A stretch of 56,886 bases of DNA from Porphyromonas gulae DSM 15663 (lineage in GTDB: Bacteria > Bacteroidota > Bacteroidia > Bacteroidales > Porphyromonadaceae). Shown here piece by piece: positions 43,186 to 52,249 of the stretch. The stretch covers positions 1 to 56,886 of the forward strand of contig NZ_KB899152.1 in the NCBI RefSeq assembly GCF_000378065.1. The letters run 5' to 3'. Under the pieces are notes generated by a model, which made no database searches, had not been told where the DNA came from, and worked only from the letters and a program-made list of their open reading frames with translations. The translations under genes were made by a program, and so were the position numbers. Each line of letters opens with the position of its first letter. Position 1 is the first letter of the stretch.

Positions 43186-45738
43186 ATGAAACAAAACGAA
43201 AAGCCTACAGCCGGTGCTGAGACAGCCGGGACTGCATCCACGACAAAGGGGAGAAAGCCTGATTGGCGCAAAATCCTGCCTTATGCTGCGGTCATACTCC
43301 TTTTCATAGCCCTCGCTTTGGCCTATTTCTATCCGGCCACATTCGACGGGCGTGTACTGTTCCAGGGCGACGTGGCCGGAGCCAGTGGTACGGCTCAGGA
43401 TGTGCGCGATTGGGAGACGCAGACAGGAGAACGCTCCTATTGGACCAACAGTCTCTTCGGAGGGATGCCCATGTATCAGATTTCGCCAAGCTATCCCTCT
43501 ACCCATACGCTCCAAACCATACAGGATGTTCTGACCCTGCGCAAGCCTTTCTATCTATTGGGCACCTATGCCTGGATGCTTTTTGCCATGATGGGAGGAT
43601 TCTTCCTTTTTCTTAGATCGCTCCGTATCAGGATATTGCCGGCACTCATAGGCTCCATCGCATGGGCCTTTTCTTCCTATTTCCTGATTCTGATTATGGC
43701 CGGACATATATGGAAGCTGACAGCCCTGTGTTTCATCCCTCCCACACTTGCCGGTATGATCTGGATTTACAATAGGAAGTGGTTGGCAGGGGGTAGCGTG
43801 ATGGCTTTTTTCACAGCCCTGCAAGTCCTGGCCAATCATGTGCAGATGAGCTATTACTTCCTGTTCGTCATGTTTTTCTTGGTGTTGGCATTTCTGGCAG
43901 AAGCAATTCGAACAAAACGAATCCGACACTTCCTCCTTTCCTCGGCAGTGGTCGTCATTGCAGGATTGGTGGGTGTAGCTGTGAATAGCACCAACCTTTT
44001 CCACACCTACCAATACGGCAAAGAGACCATGCGTGGAGGTAGCGAACTGACACTCAAGCAGAGTGGAGCACCTACGGATCAAGCGACGCATGAGAATAAA
44101 AGCGGGCTGGACAAGGCCTATATCACGCAGTGGAGCTACGGTATAGGCGAGACATGGTCGCTTCTCATTCCTGATGTCAAGGGGGGAGCCTCAGGCTATT
44201 TGGGTTATGACGAGAAGGCCATGAACACTGTGAATCCGGCCTATGCTCAGTCGATAGGACGGATGAATCGCTATTGGGGTGACCAGCCTTTCACGGCAGG
44301 GCCTGTATACGTAGGAGCTTTCGTTCTCTTTCTCTTTGTCCTGGGTTGTTTTATCGTCAAAGGGCCTGTCAAGTGGGCTTTGCTGGCTGCCACCATCCTG
44401 TCTATTCTACTCTCTTGGGGGCACAATATGATGTGGCTGACGAGCTTCTTCATCGACCATTTTCCTCTGTACGATAAGTTTCGCACGGTATCGTCCATCC
44501 TTGTCATTGCCGAATTTACGATTCCGGCTTTGGCCGTTATGGCTTTGGTGGAGATAATCAAAGAGGGAAAGCCTCTCCTTAAGCGCGAGCGTACTGCTTG
44601 GATTGCAGCTACACTTCTGACCCTTGGGACATCTCTTCTTTTTGCCCTTGTGCCCTCCCTGCTCGGTTTGCTGAGCGGACAGGAGGAAGCTATGTTCCGA
44701 GAGGCTGCAGGTCATCCTGAAGCAGCAGCTATCAAGACTGCCCTCGTGGATATTCGCTCCGGCATATTATCGGCCGATGCATGGCGTAGCTTCGGCATAT
44801 TGGCTGTATGCGGTATCCTGCTGTGGCTCTTCTTCCAAAAGAAACTCAAGGCAACTGCACTACTGGTATCTTTTGCCGTGATCACGCTTGTCGATCTATG
44901 GACGGTGGACAAACGCTACCTGAACGACGAGCATTTTATCGATCCCGAACTCGTCAGCCAACGTGCTGCACCTCTGACAGAGGCAGACAAGCAAATCCTT
45001 GCAGACAAGTCGCTCGGGCACCGCGTTCTGAATCTTACCGTGGACACCTACAGTGATGCCACCACGAGCCGCTGGCACCGGAGCATAGGTGGGTACCACG
45101 CTGCCAAACTCCAGCGCTATCAGGATTTGATCGAACACCAGCTGAGCAAAGGCAATCAAGAAGTAATCAATATGCTCAACACCAAGTATATCATCGCCCC
45201 CGGAGAAAACAACCGGCCTACTCCCATGTTGAATCCGGACGCTTACGGTCCGGCATGGCCGGCCGGCAGTATCCGCTGGGTAGGAAATGCCAATGAGGAG
45301 ATGATGGCTTTGGACAGCAATCGACTGACGCGTGACGTGGCTGTGGTGGACGAGCGATTCTCTTCCGAATCACTCAAAAGGCTACCGACTCTGACCGACA
45401 GCACTGCCTCTATAAGTCTGAAAGAGTACGCCCCGAACAGACAGGTGTACGAAGCTGTGAGCACACAACCCATGCTGGGCGTATTTTCCGAAATATACTA
45501 TCCTCATGGCTGGACAGCGACTATCGATGGCCAAGCTGCTCCGATCATTCGTGCCAACTACGTACTACGTGCTCTGGAGGTGCCTGCCGGTCGTCATAAA
45601 ATAGAATTTCGTTTCGACCCGAAGAGCCTGCACATCACAGAAGCTATAGCCAAGACAGCCTTGGCACTGCTCCTGCTGGGGATTGTGTGTGCGATGGCAC
45701 GCCCCTTCTTCTTGCGCGGAAAGCGTCCGACAGCCTGA
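43186..45738 (+). CDS. YfhO family membrane protein
   Basis: The 850-residue protein has a charged N-terminus, a first helix near residues 31-49, an extracytoplasmic loop with FQGDVAGASGT and YWTNSLFGGMPMYQI, then about 11 further helices to near residue 560, a large periplasmic domain and a last helix near 820-845. This is the YfhO layout. In Firmicutes YfhO is a GT-C-type protein linked to glycosylation of lipoteichoic acid; in Bacteroidetes its acceptor is unknown. Only 3 nt separate it from the LTA-synthase-like gene, so the two are co-transcribed. Confidence 0.87.
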   Translation: MKQNEKPTAGAETAGTASTTKGRKPDWRKILPYAAVILLFIALALAYFYPATFDGRVLFQGDVAGASGTAQDVRDWETQTGERSYWTNSLFGGMPMYQISPSYPSTHTLQTIQDVLTLRKPFYLLGTYAWMLFAMMGGFFLFLRSLRIRILPALIGSIAWAFSSYFLILIMAGHIWKLTALCFIPPTLAGMIWIYNRKWLAGGSVMAFFTALQVLANHVQMSYYFLFVMFFLVLAFLAEAIRTKRIRHFLLSSAVVVIAGLVGVAVNSTNLFHTYQYGKETMRGGSELTLKQSGAPTDQATHENKSGLDKAYITQWSYGIGETWSLLIPDVKGGASGYLGYDEKAMNTVNPAYAQSIGRMNRYWGDQPFTAGPVYVGAFVLFLFVLGCFIVKGPVKWALLAATILSILLSWGHNMMWLTSFFIDHFPLYDKFRTVSSILVIAEFTIPALAVMALVEIIKEGKPLLKRERTAWIAATLLTLGTSLLFALVPSLLGLLSGQEEAMFREAAGHPEAAAIKTALVDIRSGILSADAWRSFGILAVCGILLWLFFQKKLKATALLVSFAVITLVDLWTVDKRYLNDEHFIDPELVSQRAAPLTEADKQILADKSLGHRVLNLTVDTYSDATTSRWHRSIGGYHAAKLQRYQDLIEHQLSKGNQEVINMLNTKYIIAPGENNRPTPMLNPDAYGPAWPAGSIRWVGNANEEMMALDSNRLTRDVAVVDERFSSESLKRLPTLTDSTASISLKEYAPNRQVYEAVSTQPMLGVFSEIYYPHGWTATIDGQAAPIIRANYVLRALEVPAGRHKIEFRFDPKSLHITEAIAKTALALLLLGIVCAMARPFFLRGKRPTA

Positions 45739-45741
45739 CAT

Positions 45742-47673
45742 ATGAAGACGTTGCTCGATCGAGGAGAGCTTTTATTTCCGAAAAGAAGAGGTTTCTGCTA
45801 CGTAATAGGAGTATTTGTCCTATTTCTGCTCTATTTCCTCTTTCAGAAAGTCGTATTTCTGCTCGTCTACTCCGGTCAGCTTGCCGGAATAGGCACTTCC
45901 GGCGGAGATATTGCGGCCATTTTCCTACACGGGCTTAGGCATGATACAGCCGTAGCAGCTTACCTGACAGTACTCCCCCTATTGTTCGCCGGCATTAATA
46001 CCATTGCCGGCCGGGGAGAAAAGAAAATCGGGCGAATACTGAGACAAATCCTTAAGCATTATTACACACTCATAAGCTTTTTTGTCGGACTGATCTATAC
46101 CGTGGATCTGGTACTTTTCGGGTATTGGGGTTTCCGACTTGATGCCACTCCCCTTTTCTACCTCCGCCAGCCACAGGAAGCCATGGCCAGTGCCACAGCA
46201 CCACAACTCTTGATCGGTCTCTTGGTCACGGTTGTATTCGTTTGCATACCGGCTTTCGTTCTACATCGATTTCATCGCAGGTACTTTCCGACAAAAGTAC
46301 CTGCACAACTGCATATCGCCGGCATATGGAAACCGATTCTGGGTGGAGGTTTCCTATTCCTCCTGATCAGAGGAGGAGTGGGAGTGGCTACGCTCAATGT
46401 CGGATCCGTCTTCCACAGTCCCAAGCAGCTACACAATCAGGCTGCCGTCAATCCTGTTTTCAGTTTTCTATATGCCTGCATGCATAGCGAAGAAGACTAT
46501 TCGAACTATCAATTCTTGTCAGAAGAAGACTGTAACAAAGCCCTCGAGCAACTTCGTCTATACGGCTGTTCGGACGGAAGCGAAGTAAGAGAATCGGCCT
46601 CTGACAGCACAGAGAGGATACTGAGTACAGACAGGCCGAACATCGTACTGATCCTGCTGGAAAGCTTCTCGGCTAATGCCGTGGGATGCCTCGGTGGTAG
46701 CCCGGGGCATACACCCTGCATCGATTCGCTGGCACAGAATGGGATCCTCTTTAGCCGAACCTTCGCAAGCAGCTTTCGAACGGACAGAGGCACAGTGGCC
46801 ACACTCAGCGGCTACCCTTCGCAGCCGAATTCGTCCATCATCAAATACCCCAATAAGGTGCGCAACCTGCCGGGCATAGCTGCTTCATTGCGTGCCGCCG
46901 GCTATAGCACCCACCATCTGTACGGAGGAGATGCTGACTTTACAAATGTCCGTAGCTACCTATATGCCACAGGATATGACGAGGTAACCGACGTCAGCAG
47001 CTTCCCGATCAAAACGAGGTTGAGCAAATGGGGTACGCCGGATCATATCAGCTTTCCACGCCTATTGGATGATTGTCGGCGATTGGAGAAAGAAAAAAAA
47101 CCTTACTTCTACAGCTTCCTCACACTTTCCAGCCATGAGCCGTTCGATGTCCCTTCTCTGCATCATCCGGATCCGTATCTCAATAGCGTCTTCTATACGG
47201 ACAGCTGTTTTGGCGACTATGTCCGCAGCATGCAGCAGTCTCCTGAATGGAAAAATACACTCATCATAGCCGTTTCCGATCATGGCTACCCCTATCCTGC
47301 CGACCAAGCTATGCCCGACCAGCCCGGCCGATATGGGATCGTGATGTTGTGGACAGGAGGAGCCATCTTGCGACCGATACGCTTCGAAGAAGTAGTATCG
47401 CAGTCCGATCTGCCTGCTACGCTGCTGGCCCAATTAGGGCTTGCTCATGATGAATTCGTATTCTCCAAAGATGTTTTTCGGAGCAGTAGTCCCCATTTCG
47501 CTTATTTCTCTTTCCCCGGTTTAGTCGGCTTGGCCACTTCCCAAGGAACTACTATCTACGATTTTGCCGGCGACAAGATTGTCTATGGACACGAAGCCCC
47601 TCTTGCCGAGCAACGCACCATAGCGGCCAAAGTGATGCTGCAATCGGTGATGAAGGATATGCTATCGCGTTAA
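45742..47673 (+). CDS. LTA-synthase-like membrane sulfatase-fold enzyme
   Basis: The 643-residue protein has five helices (about residues 15-250) and a periplasmic alkaline-phosphatase/sulfatase domain. Metal and catalytic motifs are RPNIVLILLESFSANAVGC (metal-binding Glu), FRTDRGTVATLSGYP with the catalytic threonine, the SLSSHEPF-type segment (TLSSHEPFDVP) and AVSDHG (metal-binding Asp-His). Family members transfer phosphoglycerol or phosphoethanolamine from phospholipids to glycans or lipids. A Gram-negative bacterium lacks LTA, so the acceptor here is unknown. It sits 3 nt after the YfhO gene. Confidence 0.88.
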   Translation: MKTLLDRGELLFPKRRGFCYVIGVFVLFLLYFLFQKVVFLLVYSGQLAGIGTSGGDIAAIFLHGLRHDTAVAAYLTVLPLLFAGINTIAGRGEKKIGRILRQILKHYYTLISFFVGLIYTVDLVLFGYWGFRLDATPLFYLRQPQEAMASATAPQLLIGLLVTVVFVCIPAFVLHRFHRRYFPTKVPAQLHIAGIWKPILGGGFLFLLIRGGVGVATLNVGSVFHSPKQLHNQAAVNPVFSFLYACMHSEEDYSNYQFLSEEDCNKALEQLRLYGCSDGSEVRESASDSTERILSTDRPNIVLILLESFSANAVGCLGGSPGHTPCIDSLAQNGILFSRTFASSFRTDRGTVATLSGYPSQPNSSIIKYPNKVRNLPGIAASLRAAGYSTHHLYGGDADFTNVRSYLYATGYDEVTDVSSFPIKTRLSKWGTPDHISFPRLLDDCRRLEKEKKPYFYSFLTLSSHEPFDVPSLHHPDPYLNSVFYTDSCFGDYVRSMQQSPEWKNTLIIAVSDHGYPYPADQAMPDQPGRYGIVMLWTGGAILRPIRFEEVVSQSDLPATLLAQLGLAHDEFVFSKDVFRSSSPHFAYFSFPGLVGLATSQGTTIYDFAGDKIVYGHEAPLAEQRTIAAKVMLQSVMKDMLSR

Positions 47674-47983
47674 TAACCATCCCTTTCCATCGTAATCAGA
47701 TACGAGTTTCACCTCAGGGTATCCGGCTTGGGATAAGCCTCTTATACATGATCGGCTCTATTCGGGGCTCTGCTGACATGATCTCAAGACCGAAGCAACT
47801 CCAATCATAGCAGCTTGTGATCCAACCGGCTCGAATCGCCCTCTTATCGAACACTCCGAAAGAGGATATTATCCCCTCTCTATTCTCAAGATGAAATACC
47901 TGAAAGACAGACTTGCAACGGCTGTCTTGATCTCCCGCTAAAGGTTCGTACAAAACGATAGGACACACCTCGTTATATCCGGT

Positions 47984-48150
47984 TCATTCACGAACTCATT
48001 TTTTTCGTGTTTACGCCCAAAAAAATGTGGTTCGAGAAAATTTTCGCTGTGGCGCGAGATTTTTTCACTTCCCGCGCCACAGCGAAAAAAATCTCGCGCC
48101 GCTTTTCCGGAAAACACGCGCCACAATCGGAGCGTTTTCGGTTCGTATTC
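47984..48150 (-). repeat. Dispersed palindromic GC-rich/A-tract repeat, copy C
   Basis: It is in reverse orientation to copy B (36489-36632), to which it aligns over most of its length, including an exact 28-nt block (48073-48100). It holds a perfect 16-bp inverted repeat: TTTTCGCTGTGGCGCG (48041-48056) with CGCGCCACAGCGAAAA (48073-48088). It lies about 170 nt upstream of cas6. Confidence 0.75.
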
Positions 48151-48263
48151 TATACCCCTGCCCTCGCCCCCTCTCTCTTTTTCAGTGTGGTTTTCTCAAA
48201 ATTGCCCGTAGCTATGGATCCTATATATCCGATTTCCTCGCAAATAAGCATAAAAAATATGTG

Positions 48264-48290
48264 TTGATTACAGCTTTTATAGTAACTTTA
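48264..48290 (+). promoter_or_regulatory. Candidate cas operon promoter
   Basis: TTG (48264-48266), 16 nt, then TAACTTTA (48283-48290), one base from the TAnnTTTG box, 30 nt before the cas6 ATG. Spacing is slightly short. Confidence 0.45.
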
Positions 48291-48320
48291 GGCCATTAAA
48301 TGTATTATAACCTATAACCC

Positions 48321-48986
48321 ATGCGAATAGAACTAACTATCCAGGCAGACGATTCTTTAGTCTCTTTTTCTCACCAACATTTGCTCGTCGGCACTCTTCA
48401 AAAATGGCTCGGAGAAAACGATATGCACGGCAAAAGCATCTCCTACTCATTTTCCCGTCTCAATGGGGGCAAACTCGTGTCAGAACTCAACAGTATTCTC
48501 TTTACCGATTGGGCCAATATGTTTGTCAGTGCTCATGATCCGGAGCTTATCAGACGCATGCTGACAGGGATCCGTCGAGATCCCGCAATGTTCAAAAGCC
48601 TCTGCGTCCGGGAAGTGACCGTTATCGAAGATCCCGACATGACCGATCGCGAAATTTTCTTTCCTGCCAGCCCTATCCTGCTGAAGCGTTGGCGCAAGGA
48701 CAATGGGTTCGACCATATAGTCTATACGGACGAAGCAGCCAATGCCCTACTGACAGAAAATCTTCGCAAAAAACTTCAGGCGGTAGGAGTCGATGACCCT
48801 ACTGCCACGGCATCCTTTGTCCCGGATCAGGGGAAAGCCAAGGTGATGCTTATCGATTACCGGGGAGTGAAAAACAAAGCCAGTTGGTGTCCCATCCGCA
48901 TAATAGGGAATGCCGAGACCAAGCTGTTCGCATGGAATGCAGGCATCGGCAACTCGACCGGCATCGGCTTCGGTGCCATAAAATGA
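48321..48986 (+). CDS. cas6: CRISPR endoribonuclease Cas6
   Basis: The 221-residue protein cuts the array transcript within each repeat to make crRNAs. It has a ferredoxin-like start (MRIELTIQADDSLVSFSHQHLL, with histidines at 17 and 19 or nearby that may be catalytic) and the C-terminal glycine-rich loop GIGNSTGIGFGAIK that marks Cas6. It is the first gene of the operon. Its TGA overlaps the first in-frame ATG of the next gene (ATGA, 48983-48986). Confidence 0.93.
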   Translation: MRIELTIQADDSLVSFSHQHLLVGTLQKWLGENDMHGKSISYSFSRLNGGKLVSELNSILFTDWANMFVSAHDPELIRRMLTGIRRDPAMFKSLCVREVTVIEDPDMTDREIFFPASPILLKRWRKDNGFDHIVYTDEAANALLTENLRKKLQAVGVDDPTATASFVPDQGKAKVMLIDYRGVKNKASWCPIRIIGNAETKLFAWNAGIGNSTGIGFGAIK

Positions 48987-49696
48987 AATATAATATGAAA
49001 AATATAGATCTATCCATACTGGGGAAAGACCCGGATTTATCTGCATTGATAGCACTCCACATTGAGCCTCACTCTCCAATTTCTATGGTAAGTGAACTTC
49101 CCGGATCATACTACAAAGCACTTTTGTACCCTGACAAGCATATTCTTTGCGGTTTGTTCGAGAATATTTTGGGATGGCATCTTAGTCGTAAAGATCGAGA
49201 AGTAATAACAAAAGAGATAATGAGTATAAGAAAAAAAGAATGCATCTCCCCCACTATTCGCTCGACCTTCATACCATTATTATCCGATTTCTTCGAGTTA
49301 GATAGTGTTCGTATTGTTTCCACCGATAGCCCGTTTTTTTATAACGATTTATGGAAACGTGCTTTTAGGAGGCAAGATTCGGGGAAAGTTCATTCCGGAG
49401 GCACTCAAAACATTGACTATACGCTAGTCGTAGAAAAATATAGGTTTATGTGTGAAAAAGAGAGGTCTCCGCAAGAAAAAGAAAAATTTCTGAAAGACAA
49501 TATAGATAGAATATCTTTCTTCTATACCACTCCTACAAATAGGGAATATCTTTTTTTTGAAGGAAGCTATGAATGTGTGATTAAAATGGATCCTCAACTG
49601 GTTGATTTGTTGTCAAAAACCCTCTCTTCACAAAACATAGGGTATTTGGGCAACAGCGAAGGTTGGGTTACACTTTACCTTGTAGAAAACTCATGA
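48983..49696 (+). CDS. cas5: Cas5, type I-B PGING variety
   Basis: This protein is up to 237 residues long. It fits Cas5 of the PGING subtype by size and place between cas6 and cas8, and by an N-terminal SMVSELPGSYYKALLYPDKHILCGLFENILGWHL segment, which resembles the Cas5 region where a short loop precedes GLxxNxLG. Cas5 binds the crRNA 5' handle in Cascade. I chose the ATG at 48983, overlapping the cas6 stop; an ATG at 48995 is also possible. The last codons overlap the cas8 start (ATGA). A+T content rises from here on. Confidence 0.75.
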   Translation: MKYNMKNIDLSILGKDPDLSALIALHIEPHSPISMVSELPGSYYKALLYPDKHILCGLFENILGWHLSRKDREVITKEIMSIRKKECISPTIRSTFIPLLSDFFELDSVRIVSTDSPFFYNDLWKRAFRRQDSGKVHSGGTQNIDYTLVVEKYRFMCEKERSPQEKEKFLKDNIDRISFFYTTPTNREYLFFEGSYECVIKMDPQLVDLLSKTLSSQNIGYLGNSEGWVTLYLVENS

Positions 49697-51225
49697 ATAC
49701 AAAGCATTTTTATATCCGATACGGATGCGCAATAACCCTGTATGACAATGAATTGTCGGAGAGGGAAAAGATAACTCCAAAAAAATTGAGATTCAGTATT
49801 CAAAAAGGGCTTTCTGCTTTTAGGGTTGAACCTCAACAATCTAACTTTTCAGAATCAAAGATCCGTTTCTCTTTTGTCAAAAGAAAAGATGAAAACAAAA
49901 AGAAGGGAGTATTTCTATCTCCACATATTATAACAAAAGATGAACAACAAGCCTCAAATGTTTGGGCGAAAACGTCTGAATTTCTTGAAATAGATTATTT
50001 AGGGAAGGACAATGAACGGGAACACTTACTTAGAATAGACAAAAAGAACGGTAAAGTGAGTAAGTCTAATATCCCAATTGCAGGAGAATACCTGACTTTT
50101 GGCGAAAATGATATTATCGGACGAGGCTCTGCAAGAATATCTGTGGAAGAACAAGCATATGGAATGATTACTACACTAACGCCCTTAAAACCTGCGTTGC
50201 AAGTAGGGAAAAATAATTTTTGCATTATCCCTGATATTCCACTCAACCAAATGGTCGATTTCATAGCTCTCCTTGACAAAATGCAAATGACTCACTTGTC
50301 TGGAGAGGCAATGTTAGGAAGCATAGATAATAAAGGGGTTTTTCAATGCCCGAAAATCTTTAGAGGAAATTTTCCTAATTCACCACAAAGCGACAGAATG
50401 GGAGCAATTGCTTTGTTAGGGGCTATAGGAGAATTTGCCAAGCTTGCAGAATTTTCAACTCTTGCTCAAAAGGTACTAGATTCATTGAAAGGAGCAACCT
50501 TGTATCTGATTACATACGGCGATGCAATGCCATTTACTTTTCATCATTATATAATAGATCTAGCCAAAGAAGGGAAACTACACTCTATAGTGGATAGCTT
50601 ATTTCATAGTCGGCTATATAAAAAAGGAAAAAGGGATAATCAAAAGAATAATAAAGAAGATCCCGATTATGCCCCATTTGACTTTTTCGCTAATCGTTTT
50701 TTGCAATCATTCAATAAGGCTGCTTTCGATGACTTTTTTAGATTCAGAGTAGAATACCCAAATCAAATCAAAATATTATTTCAAATGTTTTTTACCAAAA
50801 TGGAGAAATTAAAACCTGACGTTATTGCATCTGCCCAAGCATTGGGTAGTTGGCTCAACCAAGTTGCATATTTCGCTGCAAAAGAAGAAGCCGATTCAAG
50901 AATCTCTCCAGGAAATATCTTTGAAGAAAAGGCTAAATTTTTAGTAATGATGGAGAGCAGTATTTTTGCGGCAAAGCGAGGGGACGCACTCATTGCTCAA
51001 ATCCTTATCTTGGCAGGAAGACTATCAAAGAATGAAGCTCCTAAAGAGGCATTGCTTTTCATGGAGAAGACCATTACGGGAGAAATAGATTTATCTGTAG
51101 CAAAGAATCTTCTAATTGCATATATGCGTATTCGCAGAGAGGAGAAACAACGAGATTTGAACAGCGTTAAAAGCGATGACACAATACCATCTGATATAAA
51201 CATTGATGACTTAACAAACACATAA
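49693..51225 (+). CDS. Large Cascade subunit Cas8 (Csp2), PGING variety
   Basis: The 510-residue protein occupies the cas8 position. There are no motifs recognisable by eye, as expected for this fast-evolving family; the assignment to Cas8/Csp2 rests on operon place and size. The large subunit recognises the PAM and helps Cas3 recruitment. Residues 330-510 are mostly helical, which fits a fused small-subunit-like C-terminal domain; this is inference. The ATG at 49693 overlaps the cas5 stop. Coding sequence is clearly more A+T-rich than neighbouring core genes, suggesting horizontal origin of the locus. Confidence 0.78.
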   Translation: MNTKHFYIRYGCAITLYDNELSEREKITPKKLRFSIQKGLSAFRVEPQQSNFSESKIRFSFVKRKDENKKKGVFLSPHIITKDEQQASNVWAKTSEFLEIDYLGKDNEREHLLRIDKKNGKVSKSNIPIAGEYLTFGENDIIGRGSARISVEEQAYGMITTLTPLKPALQVGKNNFCIIPDIPLNQMVDFIALLDKMQMTHLSGEAMLGSIDNKGVFQCPKIFRGNFPNSPQSDRMGAIALLGAIGEFAKLAEFSTLAQKVLDSLKGATLYLITYGDAMPFTFHHYIIDLAKEGKLHSIVDSLFHSRLYKKGKRDNQKNNKEDPDYAPFDFFANRFLQSFNKAAFDDFFRFRVEYPNQIKILFQMFFTKMEKLKPDVIASAQALGSWLNQVAYFAAKEEADSRISPGNIFEEKAKFLVMMESSIFAAKRGDALIAQILILAGRLSKNEAPKEALLFMEKTITGEIDLSVAKNLLIAYMRIRREEKQRDLNSVKSDDTIPSDINIDDLTNT

Positions 51226-51235
51226 TACTTCATAT

Positions 51236-52249
51236 ATGGAAACAAAAAAAATTGCAGGAATTTTAGTAACAATGGTTGCTCCTTTTGAAAATCACATGGC
51301 AAATGGCGGTGAAAAACTTTTCGGAAATGCGAGCTCAATTAAGCGCAGGCCGGATGGGCGTGTGTATGTATCGGGACAAATGCAAAGACACGTATTGTTC
51401 TCGGCCATTGATAGACTGAATCATTTGGATAAAGCAAAGGGGACAACATTTGTATCTAATGGAGATGGCATTACAAATAAGATTGAAGTTGATTTGCGTG
51501 CTGATCTTGGTGGGTTTATGCATACGAAAAAGAAAGATTATTCTGATAGGAGAATCGCCCCTCTGTCTGTCACACCTGCCACGGCTCTTGATACAAGTTC
51601 TGTAGGAAGAGACCTCTTGGTGAGAATTCGTCTTGCAAAAAACTCTGATACTAAACAAGCATTAGCAACAAGAGAATACAGCGAACAGGATAAGATGAAT
51701 ATGAACTTCTTCCTTGACATAACATCTGTTGGTGTCAGCAAATCTTTTGTTTATAATGGTGGATTAAATTTAGGAACAAAGTACTTCAAACATATCACTG
51801 ACGACGAGAAAAAGAGGAGGGTGAAGCTATTCTTAGAGGCAACTCGAATAATGAATGACTACGCCAACCAAGCTCGTAATGCAGTTTGTGGTGAGCCAGA
51901 AAAAGTATTGATCGTTTTTGATGATAGACTGAGCAGGAAAGCCTGTCGGTACTATACTGCAGGTGAAAAGGAGCAGGCAAACATTATCAAAGAACTTGAT
52001 GAGTGTCAAGTAAAATACTTTATAGGCGATGATACTTCAGATTATAGCGTAGCCGATGCTTATCGTGACGCGATGAATTACCTTGATAGGGCAACACTTG
52101 TCGATTTAGCAGAGGGCGAAGAGATAATAACTTTTGCAGAAGCCTTCGAGTGCAAGGAAAAAGAACCTCAAGGGAAAAAGTCTAAAAAAGGAAAAGACAA
52201 GGCCACTTCTGCTCAGAATCTCTTTGCAGAACAACAAGATGATCAATAA
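51236..52249 (+). CDS. cas7: Cas7 backbone subunit (Csp1), type I-B DevR/Cst2-like
   Basis: The 337-residue protein would form the multicopy backbone along the crRNA. Its start, IAGILVTMVAPFENHMANGGE, and the segment VYVSGQMQRHVLFSAIDRL resemble the DevR/Csh2/Cst2 group (early glycine-rich RAMP strand; a conserved arginine-histidine pair). RADLGGFMHTKK and TSVGVSKSFVYN are typical of the mid-domain. The last 40 residues are lysine-rich and likely disordered. It starts 10 nt after cas8, and its 3' end overlaps cas3 by 11 nt. Confidence 0.82.
   Translation: METKKIAGILVTMVAPFENHMANGGEKLFGNASSIKRRPDGRVYVSGQMQRHVLFSAIDRLNHLDKAKGTTFVSNGDGITNKIEVDLRADLGGFMHTKKKDYSDRRIAPLSVTPATALDTSSVGRDLLVRIRLAKNSDTKQALATREYSEQDKMNMNFFLDITSVGVSKSFVYNGGLNLGTKYFKHITDDEKKRRVKLFLEATRIMNDYANQARNAVCGEPEKVLIVFDDRLSRKACRYYTAGEKEQANIIKELDECQVKYFIGDDTSDYSVADAYRDAMNYLDRATLVDLAEGEEIITFAEAFECKEKEPQGKKSKKGKDKATSAQNLFAEQQDDQ

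Larger units (their letters stand above)
47674..48320. other. Non-coding interval before the cas operon
   Basis: It holds dispersed repeat copy C (47984-48150) and the presumed cas promoter. The 300 bases after the sulfatase-fold gene show nothing I can name; a GTG-started 84-codon minus-strand frame (47968-47714) has no recognisable features. Confidence 0.6.

Noticed and set aside
47714-47968. 84-codon minus-strand ORF before the cas operon
   Set aside because: GTG start, no motif, and no promoter or neighbour that supports it.
52134-52238. 35-codon N-terminal extension of cas3
   Set aside because: It mirrors the lysine-rich end of cas7; the ATG at 52239 fits the overlap style of the operon and the HD domain start.
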